Source of the DNA: Ignavibacteriota bacterium
GTDB taxonomy: Bacteria; Bacteroidota; Ignavibacteria; UBA10030
Assembly: GCA_003819715.1 (NCBI GenBank)
Contig: RPQN01000025.1
Span: 1-33,466 of the forward strand
Direction of reading: 5' to 3'
DNA length: 33,466 nt
Position 1 is the first letter of the stretch. Each line of letters opens with the position of its first letter. A model generated the notes under the pieces. That model saw nothing but the letters and a program-made list of their open reading frames with translations. It searched no databases and was not told where the DNA came from. The position numbers and the translations under genes are program-made. This document shows, piece after piece, positions 26,866-33,466 of the stretch.

Positions 26866-28065
26866 ATGATTGGTCAACCGATAACCCCGCAAAAGCCATT
26901 GATTCCTCATGAACCGACACCTCGTGATGATGCAAAAAAAATGGTCAGTGAAATTTTAAAAAGAGTGGATCAGCTTATTCACAAAGGCGAACTGGATCAT
27001 GCACAACTGGAGATTAAAAAAGCAAAAGAAGTCGACCCGCGCAATGTCTACGTGTTCGCGTTAGAAGAACGAATTGCCATTCTCAAAGCTGAAATTATCA
27101 GTGTACCGGAAGAACCGGTTAAAATCGAACCGGTTCCCGTCCCTGTTGCCGCACCGGTTCCTCAACCGGCACCAAAGATTTCCACGGTCCAGAATTTGAC
27201 AAACCCCGCTCCCGCGATTCCTTCGCCGGCACCGGCGGTTCAACCTGCTCCTCCTGCACCGCCGCCGCCTTCGCCTGTTTCTCCGGTGAAGCCGCAGGAA
27301 AAAAGAGAAGAACGCGCATTTGACCGAGCGGGCAATTTAGATTCTTACCGGCAGGCCCTGAACCACGCGTGGTGCGACGGAGCTTTAACCGACAACGAAA
27401 AGCAGCAGCTGACCGAACTTCGAGTCGTGTTTGATATTTCCAATGCAGAACATGAACAGATGGAAAGGAATGTGAAATACGAATGCTACCGGAATGCACT
27501 GCTTCGCCTGCTCACCAGCAATCCGGCAGCATCATCGAATTCAAGAGCCCTGACCGATTTACAGTGCACGTATCAAATTTCAGATGAGGAACATCTCAAT
27601 ATCCAGATCCAGATGATGAACACCATTCAGCGGAAACAACGGGATAAAGTACTGGTCATCGACGATGACACGCGGCTTTTAGAACTGCTTGCGGCGTCGT
27701 TGGAAGACAGCGGATTTGACGTTACCGCACTTTCCACCTCGGATGAAGCCTATACGCTCCTCCGCAAATTCGTTCCCGATTTAATTCTATGCGATATTAA
27801 CCTGGAAACATCGACCATGGGCGGTTTCACCTTTTACGAAAAGGTTCAGGAATTAAAAAATCTTCAGAGTATTCCATTTGTTTTCTTAACCGGACTCACG
27901 GACGAAGCGCTGGTTCGTACCGGCAAAGAACTCGGCGTGGATGATTATCTGATGAAACCGATTTCCGAACAAACATTGATTTCAACCCTGCGCGGAAAGC
28001 TGAAGCGATTCAAGCAGCTGAATAAAGCGATGGCTTCCCCCTCTCCCACCATGGCGGCGGCATAA
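26866..28065 (+). CDS. TPR-like N-terminus + Pro-rich linker + duplicated helical module + C-terminal receiver domain
   Basis: N-term LIHKGELDHAQLEIKKAKEVDPRNVYVFALEERI; Pro/Ala-rich 84-145; two ...IS(N/D)(A/E)EH... modules; receiver VLVIDDD, LILCDINLE, FVFLTGLT, DDYLMKPIS. Confidence 0.85.
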   Translation: MIGQPITPQKPLIPHEPTPRDDAKKMVSEILKRVDQLIHKGELDHAQLEIKKAKEVDPRNVYVFALEERIAILKAEIISVPEEPVKIEPVPVPVAAPVPQPAPKISTVQNLTNPAPAIPSPAPAVQPAPPAPPPPSPVSPVKPQEKREERAFDRAGNLDSYRQALNHAWCDGALTDNEKQQLTELRVVFDISNAEHEQMERNVKYECYRNALLRLLTSNPAASSNSRALTDLQCTYQISDEEHLNIQIQMMNTIQRKQRDKVLVIDDDTRLLELLAASLEDSGFDVTALSTSDEAYTLLRKFVPDLILCDINLETSTMGGFTFYEKVQELKNLQSIPFVFLTGLTDEALVRTGKELGVDDYLMKPISEQTLISTLRGKLKRFKQLNKAMASPSPTMAAA

Positions 28066-28194
28066 CCAAGCCTGGGCTCCTCCGGCCGATCGATGGAACC
28101 ATGAGTACCGATCTGTCAGAGGTTAATACTCCTGCATCATTGAGCAGCGCGCGCACGTTCCCTAAAATACCGCTCCCTCATCCAGGTTCCGATA

Positions 28195-30549
28195 TCACTC
28201 ACCATCGTCCGAAATCATCGATCTCGAAAAAATGGAATATCGCGGTGCCGGCATGGGGTTGCCGGTAACGACGCGCCAGATAATTTCGCTGAATTCACGA
28301 TCGGGGATATCATCTTCCTTTTTCAAATTATAGCGCTCCATCATCGCTTCGCCGTACGAACCATTTTTATTCCGCTCGTTCAAATCCCAACGGGCCTCCT
28401 CTGCCCGATAGCGGAGCGTATCCGCGATGGTCGTGAAGGCATTAAACATCGGTGTTGCAGCCGCATCGTACTGGCTCATGGGCGGCAATCCGAGAATTAA
28501 TTCCATCGTGCGCAGCATCGATGCCGTCGTATAGAGCGTGTGATTCACCTCGTGTTTCTTGATATAGGGGCTTATCACCAAGCCCACCGATCGGTGCGCA
28601 TCCACATGGTCGGGGCCGTTTTGTGCATCATCCTCTACCACGAAAATTGCACTCTCCAGCCAATATCTGCTCTGGGAAATCCGATCAACGATCAACCCGA
28701 GGGCACGGTCATTCTGGGCGACATAGGCGCGCGGAGATAACGCACCTTTCTTTGACCCAGAGGTATGGTCGTTCGGCAAATGCATAATGCAGAGCTGCGG
28801 CAAAGAGTCGTTTTTTTCGTATTCTGAAAACTCCTTATTCCATTCTTCAAACCGGTTGACATCCGAATAATTGAGATCCCATCCGCGATAGTATGGCGCA
28901 AAATGTCCATCCAATCCTTTCTCGCGCGACACTCCGGGTTTTCCTATAATTTCGTTCGCTGTAATAAATTCGCCATAGCTCCGGAAACTGATGTTCTGTC
29001 TCGCGGCAAGCGTCCACAAATAACCGGAGGCCGGCTCACCGGCAACTTGTCCGCCTTCAAAATCATATTCCCCGCCGCGATCGCCGTATTGTGTAGGCCA
29101 GGTTTTTTCAATGTAATCCGTTGCATAACCGGCCATCGACCAGTTGTGACCATCGGCGCTGACTTCCGAATTCACATAGAAGTTATCAAAGAGCATGAAT
29201 TCACGTGCAAGCTTGTGATGGTTCGGAGTGACCTTCTCGCCAAAGATACAGAGGGATGTATCGCCATTTCCCTCCTGCATGTCCCCGAACACCTGATCGT
29301 ATGTCCGATTTTCCTTGATGATATAAAAGACATGCTTCAGAGGAGATGGATCGCCGACAGAATGAGGGATAGCGCTCTCGTTGGCATAAGGAACGTGAAG
29401 CAGCTGTTCGTGTTTGTACGGTGTATTGGAAAAAACCTGCCTGGAATAATCAAGCAGCGTTTTCTCGTCAGGAAGACGAACGAGAGAAAGAGATCCTTCC
29501 ATGAGGTTGGCGATGTAGTGTCCATCCGGATTGGCAAATGACCGGCCCCCTTTGCCGTTCAGGACAAGAACCGTTTTGTCCTTGAGCACCATGACTTTTG
29601 TCGGGTACCACCCCACCGGTATGAAACCGGCAGGTCTCGGATGGTCGATCTTTTTGAGATCAATGACGGTGAGGGAATTATTATCGGCATTTGCCGCCAG
29701 TATTCTTTTTTCGCCCGGAACCAGGGCAATCGAATTTGTTGTCGAACCTTCCGGAGCATCCGGATGAATGGCCGTAGAGAGAGAGGCCACCGCTTTCTTT
29801 TTTTCAAGATCGACAATGCTCACCGTGTTATCATTAGAACAAGCGATATAGGCGACCCTTCCATCGTCAGAAAGTGTAATTTCATTCGGGTGATCTCCCG
29901 TTGGAATTTCATACTGAAGTTTCATGTTCCTGAATACTTCAACCTTCTTCGATCCCCATATGGAAACCATCACTGCGCCGTCTTTCAGGAACACGCAGGT
30001 ATACGGCATTCCGTCCAGTTTGACGATTTCCTGTTTCTTCTTTTTCATGTCCATGACACGGAATGTGCTGTCATTGCGGAATACGACGGCCAGTAAATCC
30101 TTCTGGAGGTCCAGACCCTGCAACGCACCATTATAAGCCGGGCGCGGTTCGGCAAAGCGGATCGTATCGGCTTTTTCCAATCTTCCGTTGTTCAATGTGA
30201 ATGTGAAAACGCAGTTGTGATATCCACCGGAGACATAGAGGGTCCTGCCGGAAAACTTGATTCCATACCACGTATCCGGCAATTCGATCTTCTGTACATT
30301 CTTCTTCGTGTGCAAGTCCAGCAGCCAGATTTCCGCTTTCGATTGTCCGCTGTGTGATATTGCGAGATATCGCTCATTTTCCGACAGTGCCGCATTCATG
30401 GGAAAATCGCCTAAACGAACCTGTTCCCCGGCGGGCGAAAGCCACCATCCGTTCGGAAGGAGTACACGGTTGTTCCTTTCGCCCGGAATTTGTGCATGAA
30501 GGATTGCCGCAGCAACAACGCATAACATCACAAGAAATCGGGTTTTCAA
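28195..30549 (-). CDS. Secreted YVTN-like beta-propeller + phosphoesterase (phospholipase C/acid phosphatase-like) protein
   Basis: Propeller GRVAYIACSNDNTVSIVDLEKKKAVASL and ILAANADNNSLTVIDLKK; phosphoesterase HVFYIIKENRTYDQVFGDM...FMLFDNFYVNSEVSADGHNWSMAGYATDYIEKTWP. TTG start at 30549 with GAGGAG upstream and signal peptide LKTRFLVMLCVVAAAILHA fits better than 30648, which overlaps the preceding gene. Confidence 0.85.
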   Translation of the reverse strand: MKTRFLVMLCVVAAAILHAQIPGERNNRVLLPNGWWLSPAGEQVRLGDFPMNAALSENERYLAISHSGQSKAEIWLLDLHTKKNVQKIELPDTWYGIKFSGRTLYVSGGYHNCVFTFTLNNGRLEKADTIRFAEPRPAYNGALQGLDLQKDLLAVVFRNDSTFRVMDMKKKKQEIVKLDGMPYTCVFLKDGAVMVSIWGSKKVEVFRNMKLQYEIPTGDHPNEITLSDDGRVAYIACSNDNTVSIVDLEKKKAVASLSTAIHPDAPEGSTTNSIALVPGEKRILAANADNNSLTVIDLKKIDHPRPAGFIPVGWYPTKVMVLKDKTVLVLNGKGGRSFANPDGHYIANLMEGSLSLVRLPDEKTLLDYSRQVFSNTPYKHEQLLHVPYANESAIPHSVGDPSPLKHVFYIIKENRTYDQVFGDMQEGNGDTSLCIFGEKVTPNHHKLAREFMLFDNFYVNSEVSADGHNWSMAGYATDYIEKTWPTQYGDRGGEYDFEGGQVAGEPASGYLWTLAARQNISFRSYGEFITANEIIGKPGVSREKGLDGHFAPYYRGWDLNYSDVNRFEEWNKEFSEYEKNDSLPQLCIMHLPNDHTSGSKKGALSPRAYVAQNDRALGLIVDRISQSRYWLESAIFVVEDDAQNGPDHVDAHRSVGLVISPYIKKHEVNHTLYTTASMLRTMELILGLPPMSQYDAAATPMFNAFTTIADTLRYRAEEARWDLNERNKNGSYGEAMMERYNLKKEDDIPDREFSEIIWRVVTGNPMPAPRYSIFSRSMISDDGE

Positions 30550-30571
30550 ATTCTTCTCCTCAGAGTCAATA

Positions 30572-31483
30572 TCAGATGTTGTTTTTTCTCGCACAGACCC
30601 GTGATAAAACAAACCGTCTGTAAACAATGCCCGCGAACAGGATCCCATTCATCAGGAATATATTAAGATAAAGATATAATTCCAGTCGATTCATAACCGA
30701 ACAGATCATCAGGAGAAATAATTCCGTACCAAAACCAAGAAACCCCGAAATGCGGAGTCCGATGGTGTCGGAATACCATGCCGCGGTCCATTCCGTCGGT
30801 TCTCCGGTTTCATCGGTCGATGCGGAAGATTCCATGCCGGGCCATCCTGCACACCACGCGTCGACCAGCACCATCAATCGATCCTGCCAGCCGTAGATGA
30901 ATTGAAAAATATACTGGAGTGTCAATTCATATCCGCCGGTGACGAGATCTTCGTTCCGCACTTCTTCGGTGATACGGTTGGTTTCGTACCGCCGTGCCAA
31001 ATGAAGAAAATGCACTTGATAAAACACATGATAGGACACGCGCAGGGTGATCCCGGCCAATCCGAGGAATCCGGCCATCACCATGGTCCAATCATGATTC
31101 TGTTGGAAGAGTATCCATCCGATAGAACCGAAGATTACGGCATCGACGACAAAATCGCCGATCGAATCCAAGAATCTTCCGGTACGGCTTTGCTGCTCTC
31201 TGGCACGCGCGAGCTGCCCATCCGCTGAATCAAGGATGTCTTTGAGTGTCACCAGCAGTCCGGCGGCAACGAAAGCGCCTGATGTCCCTATTCCATAGAA
31301 CACCGCAGCGGCAATTCCGGAAATGATCGAGAGGAGGGTAACCTGGTTGGGAGTGACGGGAGTATGAAACAGTACCCGGACAATGATTCCTGCAACGGGA
31401 CGGAGCAAGTACGTATTTATGAGTTCGTCGGACTTATCGGATTTGAGAGTATTATGGTAGGAATAATTCTTACTCGTCGACAT
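30572..31483 (-). CDS. CDP-alcohol phosphatidyltransferase-family protein
   Basis: DSADGQLARAREQQSRTGRFLDSIGDFVVD matches the D-x2-DG-x2-AR-x8-G-x3-D-x3-D family motif; multiple TM segments. Confidence 0.9.
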   Translation of the reverse strand: MSTSKNYSYHNTLKSDKSDELINTYLLRPVAGIIVRVLFHTPVTPNQVTLLSIISGIAAAVFYGIGTSGAFVAAGLLVTLKDILDSADGQLARAREQQSRTGRFLDSIGDFVVDAVIFGSIGWILFQQNHDWTMVMAGFLGLAGITLRVSYHVFYQVHFLHLARRYETNRITEEVRNEDLVTGGYELTLQYIFQFIYGWQDRLMVLVDAWCAGWPGMESSASTDETGEPTEWTAAWYSDTIGLRISGFLGFGTELFLLMICSVMNRLELYLYLNIFLMNGILFAGIVYRRFVLSRVCARKNNI

Positions 31484-32372
31484 TCATCCGCCCTGCTTGT
31501 TCGAGGTCCTCCGGAGTATCAATTTCTATCGCCGGAAAAGCACTGACATCAACCGCTTTAAGAACCATACGGCCGTCTATCATTTCCTGGAACGATGCTT
31601 CGTAAAACTCAGTCCTGCCCACGCCGCTGCGGACACGCCGTTCGAGGATTGCGAAAAGATCTGCAACCGCTGCGGCGGAAAATAATTCAATCCCGATAGA
31701 TTCGCTGGGGGATTCCAGAAGGTCCGGTTTCTTGCCGATGAAGTGAATCCGTCCATCCGGTTTTAGTCCCACCTGAATTTCTTCCACATTATGCTCGCCG
31801 GAGATTCGCACCGCAATTTTATTTTCAGCCCCGGACGCAAGAAAGTATGGTAATAATTTGCCGGAAAACATAATATCCGAATCGAGCAGAAGAATCTTAT
31901 TGCTGAATTTCCCGACCCGGTCCTCTACAAATTGCCGTGCGAGCAACAGTGAATAGGCATTGCCGGTCTGAGCATAATGGGGATTGAAAATGAAGCGAAC
32001 GCGGTGTGTCGGAAATCGCCGTTTTAAAAAATCACGGATCATGGAAGCCCGGTATCCGGTCACGACGGCGATTTCGTTCACGCCGGCAACAAGGATGTTT
32101 TCCATCGTCCGCTCGAGTATGGTTTTTCCTTGAACGGTCAACAAACACTTTGGCCGCGAGTCTGTCCATGGGCGCAAACGCGTCGACGCACCGGCGGCAA
32201 GGATCACACATCCGGGATTGCGGGAATTTTCCAATGGGTTATCTGATAAACGGCTTTCGGTCACTGAAATTTCACACGGTGCAGTACGCGTTTGGTCATA
32301 CTCGATGTTTCCTGATTTCTCTTCTTTACTCCACCACCCAGGGTTCCAGTAAATTCTCACCGATCCCTTCAA
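31470..32372 (-). CDS. Sugar/polyol-phosphate nucleotidyltransferase-like protein
   Basis: GCVILAAGASTRLRPWTDSRPKCLLTVQGKTILERTMENILVAGVNEIAVVTGYRA nucleotidyltransferase motif. True start likely internal because the track ORF overlaps the upstream gene. Confidence 0.85.
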   Translation of the reverse strand: MKGSVRIYWNPGWWSKEEKSGNIEYDQTRTAPCEISVTESRLSDNPLENSRNPGCVILAAGASTRLRPWTDSRPKCLLTVQGKTILERTMENILVAGVNEIAVVTGYRASMIRDFLKRRFPTHRVRFIFNPHYAQTGNAYSLLLARQFVEDRVGKFSNKILLLDSDIMFSGKLLPYFLASGAENKIAVRISGEHNVEEIQVGLKPDGRIHFIGKKPDLLESPSESIGIELFSAAAVADLFAILERRVRSGVGRTEFYEASFQEMIDGRMVLKAVDVSAFPAIEIDTPEDLEQAGRMNVDE

Positions 32373-33354
32373 TAAAGCGCGATGGTTTGGTGAGGATCAA
32401 ACCGCTTTCGCGGTCATAAATATTCATGGGGTACGTGATGATCAGATGTTCTTTCGCACGCGTGCATGCAACATACATCAGGCGGCGTTCTTCTTCCATT
32501 TCCTCTTCGCTTGCCGCAGAGCGCATGGTGGGGAATCTCCCTTCAAGTGCGTAGATAACAAAAACGGTATTCCATTCCAGCCCTTTCGCACTGTGGATCG
32601 TCGAAAGTGTCAGGAATTCGGTTTCAGGGCCCGGCGATTCAATATCGGCGATGCTTTCATTTGGCGGTTCGAGCGCAAGGTCGGTGAGCAGCTCATCCAC
32701 CGATGTATATCGTTCGGTTATGTTCTGGAACGTGTCGAGGTCCTTTTTTCGCTTGAGATGGTCTTCATACCGCACGCGCAATATCGGCTCATAATATTGC
32801 AGGATGTGAAACGTTTTTTCCGCCGGCGGAATATGGGGGGCGGCAATGTCCTTCAACATATTGAATAAGGTGCGGATATTTTCCGGATAATTGCCGTAAT
32901 CCATCCAGAATTTTGTCGTCGCAGTGACCGCTTCTTTAAATTCCTTCGCCAGGCCGACGCGCCGTTTGAGAATATCATCCACGACTTTTTCCGCTGTACG
33001 CGGACCGACTCCGTCAATGAGCAGCAGAATGCGGTTCCAAGAGACGACATCGCGCGGGTTTTCCAGAACGCGCAAGTATGCGACGACGTCTTTCACGTGG
33101 GCGGTCTCAATAAACTTGAATCCGCCGAATTTTAGAAACGGAATATTCGCCTTCGCCAGCTCAATTTCCAAATCGAAGGAATGGAATGAAGAGCGGAACA
33201 GGACGGCCATTTCTTCCAGCGGAATGCCCATTTCGCGCTCTTCAAGAATTTTCTGCACCACGTAGCGCGACTGCTGGTTTTCCGTTTGCGCAGAGACCAG
33301 CTGCGGCAGATTTCCGCCGGTTTTCTTTGTAAAGAGTTCTTTGGTATACATCAT
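32326..33354 (-). CDS. UvrD/PcrA-like helicase, C-terminal portion only
   Basis: EEMAVLFRSSFHSFDLEIELAKANIPFLKFGGFKFIETAHVKDVVAYLRVL and LSTIHSAKGLEWNTVFVIYALEGRFPTMRS...EEERRLMYVACTRAKEHLIITYP (motifs V/VI). No Walker A half; in-frame TGA two codons before the first ATG (33358-33360). Confidence 0.85.
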   Translation of the reverse strand: MMYTKELFTKKTGGNLPQLVSAQTENQQSRYVVQKILEEREMGIPLEEMAVLFRSSFHSFDLEIELAKANIPFLKFGGFKFIETAHVKDVVAYLRVLENPRDVVSWNRILLLIDGVGPRTAEKVVDDILKRRVGLAKEFKEAVTATTKFWMDYGNYPENIRTLFNMLKDIAAPHIPPAEKTFHILQYYEPILRVRYEDHLKRKKDLDTFQNITERYTSVDELLTDLALEPPNESIADIESPGPETEFLTLSTIHSAKGLEWNTVFVIYALEGRFPTMRSAASEEEMEEERRLMYVACTRAKEHLIITYPMNIYDRESGLILTKPSRFIEGIGENLLEPWVVE

Positions 33355-33466
33355 TTCTCAGAGCGCGTGAATGTCAAAGTGAACGGGGCCGAGAGTTTTC
33401 CGCGAGCACGCTTTCTTGAACACCATTCATCGATCGTCAAGAATAATTTTCTGGACCATCATTCCA

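Noticed and set aside
1-33466. CRISPR arrays, rRNA, tRNA, transposases, prophage genes or toxin-antitoxin pairs
   Set aside because: None recognised on either strand; the only tandem repeat seen is the heptamer array at 4290, which has no spacers.

Overview
33.5 kb bacterial chromosomal window, probably from the Bacteroidota/Ignavibacteria/Chlorobi group (inferred from protein flavour only). Its core is a phosphate-acquisition island (about 7.1-18.8 kb) with two consecutive, non-identical Pst systems. System 1: two tiny membrane ORFs, outer-membrane porin, pstS, pstC, pstA, pstB, phoU. System 2: lipoprotein pstS2, pstC2, pstA2, two pstB-like ATPases, methylglyoxal synthase (mgsA), phoU2. The strongest signal is in system 2. 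The two tandem PstB-like proteins carry complementary motif lesions: the first lost the Q-loop Gln and the H-loop His but keeps LSGGQ; the second has intact Walker A/B, Q and H but LSGGQ became LSLEQ. Together they would form one consensus and one degenerate ATP site. mgsA, a phosphate-releasing and phosphate-inhibited enzyme, sits inside this operon between the second pstB and phoU2. TTAACA-type 11-bp-phased direct repeats (PhoP/PhoB-box-like) precede both systems. Flanking genes: six-hairpin glycosidase-like protein (5' part, absent from the ORF track), RMDN-like TPR protein, OmpR/PhoB-type response regulator, PQQ/sorbosone-type dehydrogenase, DksA-like zinc-finger/SpoIIE phosphatase fusion, a 1464-aa propeller/4xPAS sensor with no kinase, uvrB, comF-like gene, a TPR-like/receiver protein, propeller-phosphoesterase, CDP-alcohol phosphotransferase, nucleotidyltransferase, and an N-terminally truncated UvrD-like helicase. 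I recognised no rRNA, tRNA, CRISPR array or transposase. All calls come from reading the sequence; no database search was run.
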